Source of the DNA: Variovorax sp. KBW07
Lineage (GTDB): Bacteria; Pseudomonadota; Gammaproteobacteria; Burkholderiales; Burkholderiaceae_C
NCBI RefSeq assembly: GCF_003852515.1
Contig: NZ_QAJK01000076.1
Span: 30,258-94,257 of the forward strand
DNA: 64,000 bases
Direction of reading: 5' to 3'
Shown here piece by piece: positions 8,669 to 17,492 of this stretch. Both the position numbers and the translations under genes were made by a program. Below the pieces are notes generated by a model. It had not been told where the DNA came from and did not search any database. It worked only from the letters and a program-made list of their open reading frames with translations. How positions within the stretch are numbered: the first letter of the stretch is position 1; each line of letters begins with the position of its first letter.

Positions 8669-9151
8669 TCATTGGCCGCCGGCGCGCGGCAGCTTCCAGC
8701 CGATGCCTGCGTTCAGGCCCCAGTCCCTGCCGGTGCTGGCCACGGCCATGCCCCAGGCCGTGCGGCCGTCGTCCGACAGCGCCTTGAAGCCGAGGCTCGC
8801 CGCGGCGTAGCTTTTGTAGGTGCCCATGGCCAGGCCCACGGTCTTTTCGCCGGGGTGGAGCGTGGGCACGTAGGCGCCCGACAGGGCCACGGCCATGGCG
8901 GTGCCTGAATAGGCGATGCGGGCCACGTCGCCGGCGTCGGCGCGCGCCTGTTCGAGCTGCCCGAGGTTGACGGCGTCGCCCGGCAGCAGGCCCGGTGCCA
9001 GCCCGGCGGCGCCGGCATACAGCGGCACCGCGACGAGCGGAAAGAAGAAAAAAGCGGCCAGCACACGGGCGACCCGCACGCGGCGCACCAGCGGCACGGG
9101 CTTTTTGCCCTTGCCGTCGCCTGTCGCGCTGCCGCTGTGTGAAATGACCAT
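8669..9151 (-). CDS. Short YadA-like C-terminal anchor-domain protein
   Basis: The 160-residue protein has a basic N-terminus, a hydrophobic stretch at about 28-50 that could be a signal peptide, a short coiled segment (NLGQLEQARADAGDVARIAYSGTAMAVAL) split here as positions 62-90, and four predicted amphipathic beta strands ending GLNAGIGWKL. This is the outer-membrane anchor of trimeric autotransporter adhesins, but there is no stalk or head, so it would be an anchor only. The family's final aromatic residue is not at the very end: six residues follow the last strand. It lies 58 bp from flgN and upstream of an orphan regulator. Function is unknown; a remnant of a larger adhesin is possible. 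Confidence 0.6.
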   Translation of the reverse strand: MVISHSGSATGDGKGKKPVPLVRRVRVARVLAAFFFFPLVAVPLYAGAAGLAPGLLPGDAVNLGQLEQARADAGDVARIAYSGTAMAVALSGAYVPTLHPGEKTVGLAMGTYKSYAAASLGFKALSDDGRTAWGMAVASTGRDWGLNAGIGWKLPRAGGQ

Positions 9152-9209
9152 GTCGATGGGCTGGAAGAAAACCTGCGGTGCAACCCGCCGGCAATGTGTG
9201 GCGGTGCCG

Positions 9210-9665
9210 TCAGCCTGCGGCGAGCCGCGTGCCGCTGCCCGTCTGCGTCTTGCGAACGCCATCGGGTCCGTAGAAAAGTTGTGCGCTGGCCTGCAGGAAG
9301 TGAAGCGCCTGCTGCGTGAAATCGAGGTGCGCGTAGACCATCGAGCCGTTGCGCATGTTGTGGCTGCGGGCCTCCACGGCCAGCACCAGCAGCTCGGACC
9401 AGGCCTTCTGCATGTCCGCACCGCCGGCGGCCGCCGCGGCATCCGCGCCGGCGCGGCCGGGCTCGAAGCCCAGGGCCGTCTGCAGGGCTTCGCGCTGCTG
9501 GTCGAGCTCGGCCATGCGGTCGAGCAGGCGGGTCTTCTGGCCGGCAATGGCGGCCAGGTCGGTGAACACGGCGCCCGACATCGCCTTGGCTTCGCGGTCC
9601 AGCACGCCGAGGAATTCCTCGATGCAGGCGGCCTCCGCTTGCAGGTGAGCCAGCAAAGTGTTCAT
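9210..9665 (-). CDS. flgN: Flagellar export chaperone FlgN
   Basis: This 151-residue, largely helical cytoplasmic protein fits FlgN, the chaperone of the hook-filament junction proteins FlgK and FlgL. Supporting features are the length, the N-terminal helix with LQAEAACIEEFLGVLDREA, the central helix KTRLLDRMAELDQQREAL, and above all the position directly after flgM. Its ATG overlaps the flgM TGA by 4 bp, so the pair is translationally coupled. Transcription should come from the sigma-28 promoter in front of flgM. Confidence 0.85.
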   Translation of the reverse strand: MNTLLAHLQAEAACIEEFLGVLDREAKAMSGAVFTDLAAIAGQKTRLLDRMAELDQQREALQTALGFEPGRAGADAAAAAGGADMQKAWSELLVLAVEARSHNMRNGSMVYAHLDFTQQALHFLQASAQLFYGPDGVRKTQTGSGTRLAAG

Positions 9666-9958
9666 GTCCCGCCCTTCGGATCGAGCAGGTCGCGCACGCT
9701 GGCCAGCAGGCCGTCGGCAATGCGCTCGGGGCGAATTTCGTAGCGGCCGGCGCGAATGTCCTCGCGGATCGCCGCCACGCGTGCCGCGTCGAAGTCGCTG
9801 CCGCCCACGGCGGCGGGCATCGAATGCACGTGCGCGGAAGCCTGCGCCGCTTCTTTCGGGCGCTCGACGGCCTCGGTGCCGGCCGGTGCGGGGGCCGCGC
9901 CGGGCGCTGGCGTTCGATGGAGGGGCGTTGCCGAAGGGGCGGGTTGATCGATTTTCAA
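9662..9958 (-). CDS. flgM: Anti-sigma-28 factor FlgM
   Basis: The 98-residue protein inhibits sigma-28 (FliA) and is exported through the finished hook, which releases late flagellar genes. The N-terminal half is Pro/Ala-rich and probably disordered. The C-terminal half has the FlgM binding helices, visible as DFDAARVAAIREDIRAGRY near 54-72 and IRPERIADGLL just after. It is followed without a gap by flgN, and a sigma-28 promoter lies 26 bp upstream, giving the usual FlgM feedback loop. The ATG at 9956-9958 is the only plausible start. Confidence 0.92.
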   Translation of the reverse strand: MKIDQPAPSATPLHRTPAPGAAPAPAGTEAVERPKEAAQASAHVHSMPAAVGGSDFDAARVAAIREDIRAGRYEIRPERIADGLLASVRDLLDPKGGT

Positions 9959-9983
9959 GGTGATTCCTCAGGGGCTGACCCGT

Positions 9984-10010
9984 ATATCGGCAGCTTGGGC
10001 AAGAACTTTA
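9984..10010 (-). promoter_or_regulatory. Sigma-28 (FliA) promoter of flgM-flgN
   Basis: Read on the minus strand: TAAAGTTC, 11 bp, GCCGATAT. This matches the sigma-28 consensus TAAAGTTT-N11-GCCGATAA at 14 of 16 positions with the exact spacing. The -10 element ends 26 bp before the flgM ATG. Confidence 0.88.
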
Positions 10011-10040
10011 GGAATTGCGTGCACGAAGCTGGCGGATGGG

Positions 10041-10820
10041 CTATTGGGTCAGCTGGATCTGTCCTTCTTCGTTGGCGACACCGCTGATCAGCCTGCCGTC
10101 CACGGTCTTGGCCTGCACCACGGCGCCGACCTTGGCGCCGCTCAGGGCCTTGCCCTCGGTGCTGACGACGAAGCCTTCGCCTTGGGCCACGACCTTCACG
10201 GCCTGGCCCTGCTGGATGACGGTGACGCCGCGCACCAGTTCCTTGCGGATCGGCGCGCCGGGGGCGATGCGGTTGGCGCTCACTACGCCGACCAGTTCGG
10301 CGGCGCTGGTGACCACCGAGCGCGGCAGCCGCGTCAGGTCGCCGGTGCGCTCGGCCACGTCGCCCGGGGCCAGCGGCCGGCCGGTGTCGATGGCGCGGGT
10401 GGCCACGAAATAGCTGCCTTCCACCGCGACGCGGGCCTGCACGAAACGCGTCCAGGGCCGCTCGGCCTGGCAGCGCACGCCCACCGAGACCCGGCCCCAC
10501 GGCGTGGCACCCGGCGGCAGGAAGACCTCGGGCGCCGCCTCGCAGGCGGGCAGCGCGGCGGTTCCACGCCCCTCGAAGCTGATCGTCACCTTGCCCGGCA
10601 GGCCGGCGCTCTGCACCTGCAGGTACTTCTCGATGGCCTGGCCGGCGGCGTCGGTTGCCGGCGCCTGCGCCTGCGTCTGCGTCTGCGTCTGTGCCTGCGT
10701 CGGCGGAACGGCAGTGGCAGTGCCCGCGACGGCCGCGAACGCGCAGGCCGAACCCATGGCCGCCATCAGGGTCGGCCACACGGTGCGCGCCAGTCGGGTC
10801 CGCAGCAGGTAGAGGTTCAT
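10041..10820 (-). CDS. flgA: Flagellar basal-body P-ring assembly protein FlgA
   Basis: FlgA is the periplasmic chaperone that assists polymerisation of FlgI into the P ring. The 259-residue product has a signal peptide (basic start, then a hydrophobic stretch ending AFAAVAGTATA) and the SAF-domain C-terminus, visible as RPLAPGDV, RIAPGAPIRKELV and VVAQGEGF. A Gln/Thr repeat (TQAQTQTQTQAQ) follows the signal peptide. The start at 10818-10820 gives the best signal peptide. It is transcribed divergently from flgBCDEFGHIJ across a 219-bp shared region. Confidence 0.9.
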   Translation of the reverse strand: MNLYLLRTRLARTVWPTLMAAMGSACAFAAVAGTATAVPPTQAQTQTQTQAQAPATDAAGQAIEKYLQVQSAGLPGKVTISFEGRGTAALPACEAAPEVFLPPGATPWGRVSVGVRCQAERPWTRFVQARVAVEGSYFVATRAIDTGRPLAPGDVAERTGDLTRLPRSVVTSAAELVGVVSANRIAPGAPIRKELVRGVTVIQQGQAVKVVAQGEGFVVSTEGKALSGAKVGAVVQAKTVDGRLISGVANEEGQIQLTQ

Positions 10821-11039
10821 CGGGTGAATGGAAAGAGTGCGAAGAATGCAATGCACCAGGGAGGGAAGACACAGTCCGGCGCCGTGCAATTTTAAAAATT
10901 CGGGCGCTGGCCGAAGGTGCGAGCAGCAGGCGAAAACCCCCTTTGTTCGGACGATTGCAAAAGCCTCGCATGCATAGACTCGCTTTCCATCGGTTGCCGC
11001 GCCCCGCGCAAAGGCAACGACTCAAGAGATGGAAAAAAG
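10821..11039. promoter_or_regulatory. Divergent control region between flgA and flgB
   Basis: These 219 bp separate two divergent class II flagellar transcripts. The region includes an A/T-rich core near 10886-10900 (aattttaaaaattc), unusual in this GC-rich window. FlhDC would be the expected activator, as flhDC is in the window, but I cannot define its boxes by eye and there is no sigma-28 or sigma-54 consensus. Confidence 0.45.
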
Positions 11040-11447
11040 ATGATCGACAAGCTGGATGCGGCGCTTCGCTTCAACCGCGAAGCCCTCAACCTCCGGGCTG
11101 AACGCCAGGAGGTGCTCGCGGCCAATATCGCCCATGCCGACACGCCCAACTACAAGGCGCGCGACTTCGACTTCAGCAGCCGGCTGAGCGAAGCCGTCGA
11201 GCGCGGCCGTGGCGCGCAGTCGGTGTCGATGGCCGTCACCTCGTCGCGCCACCTGGCCGGCCAGGCGCAGGCCATGCCCGACAAGGACCTGCTGTACCGC
11301 ACGCCCAACCAGTCGAGCATCGACGGCAACACCGTCGAGATGGATGTCGAGCGCATTGCCTTCGCCGACAACGCGCTGCGCTACGAGTCCAACCTCACCA
11401 TCATCAACGCCAAGATCAAGTCGTTGCTGTCGGCGGTCCAGCAGTAG
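11040..11447 (+). CDS. flgB: Flagellar proximal rod protein FlgB
   Basis: FlgB forms part of the proximal rod of the basal body and is exported by the flagellar type III system. The 135-residue protein has the rod/hook signature around residues 28-40 ([18 protein letters not shown]) and a C-terminal amphipathic helix ([19 protein letters not shown]). The ATG at 11040 is preceded by a purine-rich stretch (agagatggaaaaaag). It opens the rod-hook operon flgBCDEFGHIJ, and flgC follows 44 bp later. Confidence 0.94.
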   Translation: MIDKLDAALRFNREALNLRAERQEVLAANIAHADTPNYKARDFDFSSRLSEAVERGRGAQSVSMAVTSSRHLAGQAQAMPDKDLLYRTPNQSSIDGNTVEMDVERIAFADNALRYESNLTIINAKIKSLLSAVQQ

Positions 11448-11491
11448 CGCCAAGCCGCCACGCCACCCGCTACAGACCGCACGGAGCACGC

Positions 11492-11908
11492 ATGCCCTTC
11501 GCCAGCAATTCCATGAACATCTTCAACGTGGCGGGTTCCGCCATGACCGCGCAATCGCAGCGCATGAACGTCACCGCCAGCAACCTGGCCAACGCCGAGA
11601 GCGTGGCCGGCCCCGACGGCATGCCCTACCGCGCCAAGCAGGTGGTGTTCGAGGTGGCCTCTTCGGGCAACCGCGACATCGGCGGCGTGAAGGTGTCGGG
11701 CGTCGTCGAGGACCCGTCGCCGCCCAGGCTGGTGTTCGACCCCAAGAGCCCGCACGCCAACGCCGAAGGCTACGTGGCGATGCCCAACGTCAATGTGGTC
11801 GAGGAGATGACCAACATGATCTCGGCCTCGCGCAGCTACCAGGCCAACGTCGAGGTGCTCAACACGGCCAAGACGCTGATGGTCAAGACGCTGAGCCTCG
11901 GCCAGTAA
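11492..11908 (+). CDS. flgC: Flagellar proximal rod protein FlgC
   Basis: The 138-residue rod protein has the N-terminal signature [13 protein letters not shown] and the C-terminal helix [25 protein letters not shown] (positions about 95-119) shared by axial proteins. The start at 11492 has a GGAG seven bases upstream. An internal ATG at 11513 (MNIFNVAG) would give the more usual FlgC N-terminus, so a start seven codons later is possible. It is in the flg operon between flgB and flgD. Confidence 0.93.
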   Translation: MPFASNSMNIFNVAGSAMTAQSQRMNVTASNLANAESVAGPDGMPYRAKQVVFEVASSGNRDIGGVKVSGVVEDPSPPRLVFDPKSPHANAEGYVAMPNVNVVEEMTNMISASRSYQANVEVLNTAKTLMVKTLSLGQ

Positions 11909-11940
11909 ACAGGTCCCCTTCAAAAAAACACGAACACGCC

Positions 11941-12624
11941 ATGGCCATTTCCGATACCTCTTCCATCAGCGGGCAGAACGCCTCGACCGCGACGAACAAC
12001 AACAACGTTTCGAACGCCGACAGCGAGCAGCGCTTCCTGAAGCTGCTGGTCACGCAGCTGAACAACCAGGACCCGCTGAACCCGATGCAGAACGCCGAGC
12101 TCACGTCGCAGCTCGCGCAGATGAGCACCGTCAGCGGCATCGAGAAGCTCAACAGCACGCTCTCCGGCCTGGTCAACCAGACCGGTGCCAACCAGCTGCT
12201 GCAGGCCACTTCATTGATTGGCTACAACGTGCTGTCGCCGGGCAATACGCTCACTACCAAGAAGCCCGAAGAAGGCAAGGAAACGGCCACGCAGGCCTTT
12301 GCCGTGCAACTGCCGGGCACCGCCGCCGACGTCGAGATCAAGATCGTCGACGACACCGGCAAGGTGGTGCGCACCATCGACGCCGGCTCCATGAAGGAAG
12401 GCGTCAACGCCGTCACGTGGGACGGCAAGGACGACACCGGCGCCGTGGTGCCCGTGGGCAACTACCGCTTCACGGTGGACGCCAGCAACGGCGGCGTGGC
12501 CGTGAAGTCGACCGCGCTCACCTTCTCGCAGGTGGCGGCCGTCAAGCAGGGCGCCGGCGGCGTCACGCTCGAACTGGCCTCGGGCGCGAGCATCGGCCTG
12601 GCCGACGTGCGCCTGTTCCTCTGA
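11941..12624 (+). CDS. flgD: Flagellar hook assembly scaffold FlgD
   Basis: FlgD caps the growing hook and is discarded later. The 227-residue product has the conserved N-terminal element FLKLLVTQLNNQDPLNPM near 34-51 and ends in the FlgD Ig/Tudor-like region (TVDASNGGVAVKSTALTF and similar). An Asn run (TNNNNVSN) precedes the conserved part. The frame is open further upstream, but the ATG at 11941 follows flgC by 32 bp and gives the family N-terminus. flgE starts 100 bp downstream; the GC-rich element gcgcgggc-ggcc followed by T-runs at 12643-12662 might attenuate transcription but is weak. Confidence 0.93.
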   Translation: MAISDTSSISGQNASTATNNNNVSNADSEQRFLKLLVTQLNNQDPLNPMQNAELTSQLAQMSTVSGIEKLNSTLSGLVNQTGANQLLQATSLIGYNVLSPGNTLTTKKPEEGKETATQAFAVQLPGTAADVEIKIVDDTGKVVRTIDAGSMKEGVNAVTWDGKDDTGAVVPVGNYRFTVDASNGGVAVKSTALTFSQVAAVKQGAGGVTLELASGASIGLADVRLFL

Positions 12625-12724
12625 GTCTCCGAAACGCCCTGCGCGCGGGCGGCCTTTTTTTCTAGGCCGTCGCGCGGCAGGTCTTTTTTCCATCGCATCG
12701 AACGCATTGAAGTAAGGATCCATC

Positions 12725-13942
12725 ATGAGTTTTTCCCAGGGCATCAGCGGCCTCGGCGTGGCCGCGGCGAACCTCGACGTCATCGGCAACAACATTGCCA
12801 ACTCGGGCACGGTGGGCTACAAGTCCGCCGCCGCGACCTTCCAGGACGTGTACGCCGGCTCGCGCGTGGGCCTGGGCGCCTCGGTGTCGGGCGTGACGCA
12901 GAACTTCACGCAGGGCGTGACGCAATCGAGCAGCCGCCCCCTGGACGTGGCCATCCTGAACGGCGACGGCTTCTATCGCCTGAGCAGCCCCAGCGGTGAA
13001 GTCATGTACTCGCGCAACGGCCAGTTCACGCGCGACAAGGACGGCTACATCGTCAACGCCTCGGGCCTGCGCCTCACGGGCTACGGCGTGAACGCCAGCG
13101 GCGGCATCAACGGCGGCACGCCGTCGCCGATCCAGATCCAGAGCGCATCGATGACGCCCAACCCGACCGGCAACGTCAACGCCGTGTTCAACCTCGACGC
13201 GCGCAGCACGGTGCCCACCAAGACGCCGTTCAACCCGGCCGACTCCGCCACCTTCAACTACTCGAACGCCATCGGCCCAGTCTACGACTCGCTGGGCAAC
13301 CCGCACGACGTGGCCGTGTACTTCGTGAAGACGGCGGCCAACACCTGGAACGTGTACGGCACCGCGGACGGCACGCCGCTCGCGGCCGGTGCGCCGTTGA
13401 TCACCGGCATGACCTTCGACACCAAGGGCGTGATGACGGCGCCGGCGGGCGGCTCGATGAACATCGGCCCCATCAACTTCGCCAACGGCTCCGCGCCGCT
13501 GACCGCCAAGGTCGACCTGACAGGCACCACCCAGTTCGGCGCCACCAACGGCATGACCAAGCTGAGCCAGGACGGCTACAAGTCGGGCGAGTTGACCTCG
13601 TTCTCGATCAACCCCGACGGCACCATCACCGGCAAGTTCTCCAACGAACAGACCAAGCTGATGGGCCAGATCGTGCTGTCGTCCTTCGCCAACCCGAACG
13701 GCCTGCAGCCCAAGGGCAACAACGTGTGGGCCGAGACGCTGGCCTCGGGCAATGCGCTCACCGGCACGCCGGGCGAGGGCACGAAGATGGGCTCGCTGGC
13801 TTCCGGCGCGCTGGAGTCTTCGAACGTCGACCTGACCTCCGAGCTGGTCAACCTGATCGTCGCGCAGCGCAACTACCAGGCCAATGCGCAGACCGTGAAG
13901 ACGCAGGACCAGATCATGCAGACGCTGATGAACATCCGCTGA
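12725..13942 (+). CDS. flgE: Flagellar hook protein FlgE
   Basis: FlgE polymerises into the hook. The 405-residue sequence begins MSFSQGISGLGVAAANLD, carries the axial motif IGNNIANSGTVGYKSA near 19-34, and ends with the D0 helix LIVAQRNYQANAQTVKTQDQ near 380-399. The length is typical of a short FlgE. A Shine-Dalgarno-like aaggatcc precedes the ATG. It lies between flgD and flgF in the rod-hook operon. Confidence 0.95.
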   Translation: MSFSQGISGLGVAAANLDVIGNNIANSGTVGYKSAAATFQDVYAGSRVGLGASVSGVTQNFTQGVTQSSSRPLDVAILNGDGFYRLSSPSGEVMYSRNGQFTRDKDGYIVNASGLRLTGYGVNASGGINGGTPSPIQIQSASMTPNPTGNVNAVFNLDARSTVPTKTPFNPADSATFNYSNAIGPVYDSLGNPHDVAVYFVKTAANTWNVYGTADGTPLAAGAPLITGMTFDTKGVMTAPAGGSMNIGPINFANGSAPLTAKVDLTGTTQFGATNGMTKLSQDGYKSGELTSFSINPDGTITGKFSNEQTKLMGQIVLSSFANPNGLQPKGNNVWAETLASGNALTGTPGEGTKMGSLASGALESSNVDLTSELVNLIVAQRNYQANAQTVKTQDQIMQTLMNIR

Positions 13943-13988
13943 CGCGGCCTCCCTTTCTCAGCACGACTGAACAGACCAGGAATACCCA

Positions 13989-14735
13989 GTGGATCGAATG
14001 TTGTACGTCGCCATGAGCGGCGCCAAGCAGGCCATGGAGCATCAGGCCTCGGTCGCCAACAACATGGCGAACGTCTCGACGCCCGGCTTCCGCGCGCAGG
14101 TGGCCAACTTCCGTGCCGTGCCCGTGGTCGGCCAGGAAGCGCCCACGCGCGCCTTCGTGGCCGCCACCACGCCCGGTGCCGACTTCACGCACGGCCCGCT
14201 CACCGAAACCGGCCGCGCACTCGACGTGGCCGTGAGCGGCGAAGGCTGGCTGGTGGTGCAAACCGCCGATGGCGGCGAGGCCTACACCCGCGTCGGCAAC
14301 CTGCAGATCGGTGCCGACGGGCAGCTCACCACCATGGGCGGACGCCAGGTGGTGGGCGACAACGGCGCGCTGACCGTGCCGCCGGGCTCCGCCGTGAGCA
14401 TTGCTTCCAACGGGCTGGTGGGTTCGCGCGATGCGGCATCGACCACGCTCACGGGCATTGCCGAAGTCGGCCGCCTCAAGCTGGTCAACCCGCCGACCAC
14501 CGACCTCGTGCGCGGTGACGACGGCCTGTTCCGCATGCGCGAAGGCCTGCCGCCCGCCGAGGCCGACGAGGCCGTCACGCTGGTCGCCGGCGCGATCGAG
14601 GGCAGCAACGTCAATCCGGTCGAGGCCATGGTGGCCATGATCGCCAACGCGCGCAGCTTCGAGATGCAGATGAAGTCGCTGCAGACCGCCGACACCAACG
14701 CGCAATCGGCCAACAAGCTGCTGGCATACGGCTGA
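13989..14735 (+). CDS. flgF: Flagellar proximal rod protein FlgF
   Basis: The 248-residue rod protein begins [16 protein letters not shown], the usual FlgF N-terminus, with the axial motif [18 protein letters not shown] near 19-36 and a C-terminal helix ([20 protein letters not shown]). The start is a GTG at 13989 chosen because it yields the conserved MDRM; the ATG at 13998 would remove three residues. An AGGAA element lies upstream. Its neighbour flgG starts 46 bp on. Confidence 0.93.
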   Translation: MDRMLYVAMSGAKQAMEHQASVANNMANVSTPGFRAQVANFRAVPVVGQEAPTRAFVAATTPGADFTHGPLTETGRALDVAVSGEGWLVVQTADGGEAYTRVGNLQIGADGQLTTMGGRQVVGDNGALTVPPGSAVSIASNGLVGSRDAASTTLTGIAEVGRLKLVNPPTTDLVRGDDGLFRMREGLPPAEADEAVTLVAGAIEGSNVNPVEAMVAMIANARSFEMQMKSLQTADTNAQSANKLLAYG

Positions 14736-14781
14736 TTCCCGGCCCGCCGCCCCGCAACACACCCGCAGGATTCTCCAGAAA

Positions 14782-15564
14782 ATGATTCGCTCCCTCTACA
14801 TCGCCAAGACCGGCCTGGATGCCCAGCAGACCCAGCTGGACGTCGTGTCCAACAACCTGGCCAACGTCGGTACCACCGGCTTCAAGCGCAGCCGCGCCGT
14901 GTTCGAAGACCTGGTCTACCAGAACCTGCGCCAGGTCGGCGGCCAGAGCTCCGACCAGACCCGCCTGCCTTCGGGCCTGCAGATCGGCACCGGCGTGCAC
15001 GTGGTCGCCACCGAGCGCATCCACTCGCAAGGCAACCTCACCAAGACCGACAAGCCCACCGACGTCGCCATCAACGGCAGCGGCTTCTTCCAGGTGCTGA
15101 TGCCCGACGGCACCACCTCGTACACGCGCGACGGCTCGTTCCAGACCGACCGCGACGGCCAGCTGGTCACGGCCAGCGGCTTCCCGGTGCAGCCAGCCAT
15201 CACCATTCCGGCGAACGCCACCAGCATCACCGTGGGCCGCGACGGCATCGTGTCGGTGGTGCAGGCGGGCGGAACCAACACCGTGCAGATCGGCCAGCTG
15301 CAGCTTGCGACCTTCGTCAACCCGACGGGCCTGCAGAGCAAGGGCGAGAACCTGTATGCGGAAACCGATGCCTCGGGCGCACCCAACCAGGTGAACCCCG
15401 GCGTCGATGGCGCCGGCGTGCTGAGCCAGGGCTACGTGGAAGCCTCGAACGTGAACGTGGTGGAAGAGCTGGTCAACATGATCGCCACCCAGCGTTCGTA
15501 CGAGATCAACAGCAAGGCCGTCCAGACTTCCGACCAGATGCTGCAGCGCCTGGCGCAGATGTGA
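14782..15564 (+). CDS. flgG: Flagellar distal rod protein FlgG
   Basis: FlgG builds the distal rod that crosses the periplasm. The 260-residue product (the usual length) begins [16 protein letters not shown], has the motif [18 protein letters not shown] near 24-41, and ends with the C-terminal axial helix [20 protein letters not shown]. Its TGA overlaps the flgH ATG by one base, indicating coupled translation. Confidence 0.95.
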   Translation: MIRSLYIAKTGLDAQQTQLDVVSNNLANVGTTGFKRSRAVFEDLVYQNLRQVGGQSSDQTRLPSGLQIGTGVHVVATERIHSQGNLTKTDKPTDVAINGSGFFQVLMPDGTTSYTRDGSFQTDRDGQLVTASGFPVQPAITIPANATSITVGRDGIVSVVQAGGTNTVQIGQLQLATFVNPTGLQSKGENLYAETDASGAPNQVNPGVDGAGVLSQGYVEASNVNVVEELVNMIATQRSYEINSKAVQTSDQMLQRLAQM

Positions 15565-16271
15565 TGCGGGGCGCGCGCTTTCTTCATCGGGGTGTCTTCT
15601 TGCGGGCGCTGCTGCTGGTGCTGGCCACCGTGCTGGCCGCGGGCTGCGCGCAGGTGCCGCGCGAGCCGCTGGTGCACCAGCCGATGACCGCGCGCGCCGA
15701 TTCGTATGCCGCCAACCAGGCGCGGCGCGCCCCCGGCGCGATCTTCCAGGACGGGCCCGGCGCCAACGCGCTGTTCGAAGACCGCCGTCCGCGCAACGTG
15801 GGCGACATCCTGACCATCCTGATCAGCGAAAAGGTCAACGCCACCAAGAACTCCGGCGCCAATGCGAGCCGCAGCGGTGGCACCACCGGTGTGTTCGCGG
15901 GCATTCCGAAGTTGATCGGCGGCCTGCTCGACGGGCAGGACACCAAGCTCTCGGGCACCAACACGCTCAACGCCAAGGGCGGCGCCAATGCCAACAACAC
16001 CTTCAACGGCGTGATCACGGTCACCGTGACGGACGTGATGGGCAACGGCAACCTGCTGGTGAGCGGCGAAAAACAGATGGGCATCAACCAGGGCACCGAG
16101 TACATCCGCTTCTCGGGCGTGGTGAACCCGCGCACCGTTTCCGGCAACAACACCGTGCCGTCGACCCTGGTGGCCGACGCACGCATCGAATACTCGGCCA
16201 AGGGCTATATCGACGAAGCGCAGCACATGGGCTGGATGCAGCGCTTCTTCCTCAACGTGATGCCGTTCTGA
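15564..16271 (+). CDS. flgH: Flagellar L-ring lipoprotein FlgH
   Basis: FlgH forms the outer-membrane L ring. The 235-residue precursor has a lipoprotein signal with lipobox LAAGC at about residues 24-28. The mature protein has the FlgH region [19 protein letters not shown] and ends with the conserved [10 protein letters not shown]-type C-terminus. The ATG at 15564 shares its A with the flgG stop; a GTG three bases upstream is possible. flgI begins two bases after its stop. Confidence 0.94.
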   Translation: MRGARFLHRGVFLRALLLVLATVLAAGCAQVPREPLVHQPMTARADSYAANQARRAPGAIFQDGPGANALFEDRRPRNVGDILTILISEKVNATKNSGANASRSGGTTGVFAGIPKLIGGLLDGQDTKLSGTNTLNAKGGANANNTFNGVITVTVTDVMGNGNLLVSGEKQMGINQGTEYIRFSGVVNPRTVSGNNTVPSTLVADARIEYSAKGYIDEAQHMGWMQRFFLNVMPF

Positions 16272-16273
16272 AC

Positions 16274-17482
16274 ATGACTAACCCCCAGGCTTCGCGCACT
16301 TCGTGTCGCTGCTCCAACCCCCTTGCAGGGGGCGATACCTGCGGCCCGGCAAAGCCGGTTCCGCGGTATCCCACGAATGTTTCGGCTCGCTTGCGCATCG
16401 CCTTGCTGGGCGTGGTGGCGGCCTTGCTCTTTTCTCCCGCACACGCGGAGCGTCTCAAGGAGCTCGCGAACATCCAGGGCGTGCGCGACAACCCGCTGAT
16501 CGGCTACGGCCTGATGGTGGGCCTGGACGGCACGGGCGACCAGACCATGCAGACGCCGTTCACCACGCAGAGCCTGAACAACATGCTGCAGCAGCTGGGC
16601 ATCACGATCCCGCAGGGCGTGAACATGCAGCTGAAGAACGTGGCGGCGGTCATGGTGACGGCCACGCTGCCTTCGTTCGCGCGGCCGGGGCAGAACATCG
16701 ACGTCACGGTGTCGTCGATGGGCAATGCCAAGAGCCTGCGCGGCGGCACGCTGCTCATGACGCCGCTGAAGGGCGTTGACGGCGCGACCTATGCGGTGGC
16801 GCAGGGCAACATGGTGGTCGGCGGCGCGGGCGCCGCGGCCAACGGCAGCAAGGTGCAGGTCAACCAGCTGAGCTCGGGGCGCATTCCCGCCGGGGCGCTG
16901 GTGGAGCGCACGGTCGAGGCACCGGTGGGCGCCGAAGGCACCTTCACCATCGAGCTCAACCGCTCCGACTTCGGCACCGCGCAGCGTGCCATGGACGCCA
17001 TCAACCGGCAGTTCGGGCCCGGCACGGCCGAGGCCATGGACGCCCGCGTGATCCGCGTGCAGGCGCCGGAACCGCAGCGCCGCGTGGGCTTCCTCGCGCA
17101 GCTGCAAGACCTCGAAGTGACGCCGACGCAGGCCGGCGCGCGCGTGGTGGTCAACGCACGCACGGGCTCGGTCGTCATGAACCAGGCGGTCCGCGTGAAG
17201 GACTGCGCCGTGGCGCACGGCAACCTGTCGGTGGTCATCAACACCGAGCCGGTGATCAGCCAGCCGGGCGCGCTCTCGGGCGGCAGCACGGTGGTGGCGC
17301 AGACCTCGCAGATTTCCGTCAACCAGGGCGGCGGCGCCATCCAGATGGTGCGCGGCGGCGCTTCGCTCGCCGATGTGGTGAAGGGCCTGAACAGCCTGGG
17401 CGCCAACCCGCAGGACCTGGTGTCGATCCTGCAGGCCATGAAGTCGGCCGGCGCGCTGAGCGCCGAACTCGAGATCATCTGA
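16274..17482 (+). CDS. flgI: Flagellar P-ring protein FlgI, with repeat-derived 5' end
   Basis: FlgI forms the periplasmic P ring. From the ATG at 16274 the product has 402 residues, but the first 39 are encoded by a dyad repeat and contain three cysteines and no family similarity. A normal signal peptide only begins at residue 40 ([19 protein letters not shown]), followed by the conserved mature start [24 protein letters not shown] at 16391-16393 in frame would give a standard 363-residue precursor. The ATG is kept because it sits two bases after the flgH stop and suits coupled translation; no good ribosome-binding site supports either. The C-terminus ([20 protein letters not shown]) is typical. 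Confidence 0.9.
   Translation: MTNPQASRTSCRCSNPLAGGDTCGPAKPVPRYPTNVSARLRIALLGVVAALLFSPAHAERLKELANIQGVRDNPLIGYGLMVGLDGTGDQTMQTPFTTQSLNNMLQQLGITIPQGVNMQLKNVAAVMVTATLPSFARPGQNIDVTVSSMGNAKSLRGGTLLMTPLKGVDGATYAVAQGNMVVGGAGAAANGSKVQVNQLSSGRIPAGALVERTVEAPVGAEGTFTIELNRSDFGTAQRAMDAINRQFGPGTAEAMDARVIRVQAPEPQRRVGFLAQLQDLEVTPTQAGARVVVNARTGSVVMNQAVRVKDCAVAHGNLSVVINTEPVISQPGALSGGSTVVAQTSQISVNQGGGAIQMVRGGASLADVVKGLNSLGANPQDLVSILQAMKSAGALSAELEII
16286..16378. repeat. Dyad-rich interspersed repeat between flgH and flgI
   Basis: The segment contains nested inverted repeats: CCCCCT/AGGGGG around 16318-16332, GATACCTGCGG (16334-16344) against CCGCGGTATC (16361-16370), and inside them CCGGC (16346-16350) against GCCGG (16354-16358) with an AAA loop. 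It begins with tcgcgcacttcgtgt, a 15-mer found again at 35455-35469. I recognise similar elements as scattered repeats of Comamonadaceae genomes; that is recall, not a search. It lies in the 5' part of the flgI frame. Confidence 0.65.
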
Positions 17483-17492
17483 GGCCGCGCGC

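Noticed and set aside
12640-12670. Possible intrinsic terminator between flgD and flgE
   Set aside because: A T-run follows GC-rich sequence, but I cannot draw a convincing stem in front of it, and flgE must be expressed with flgBCD.
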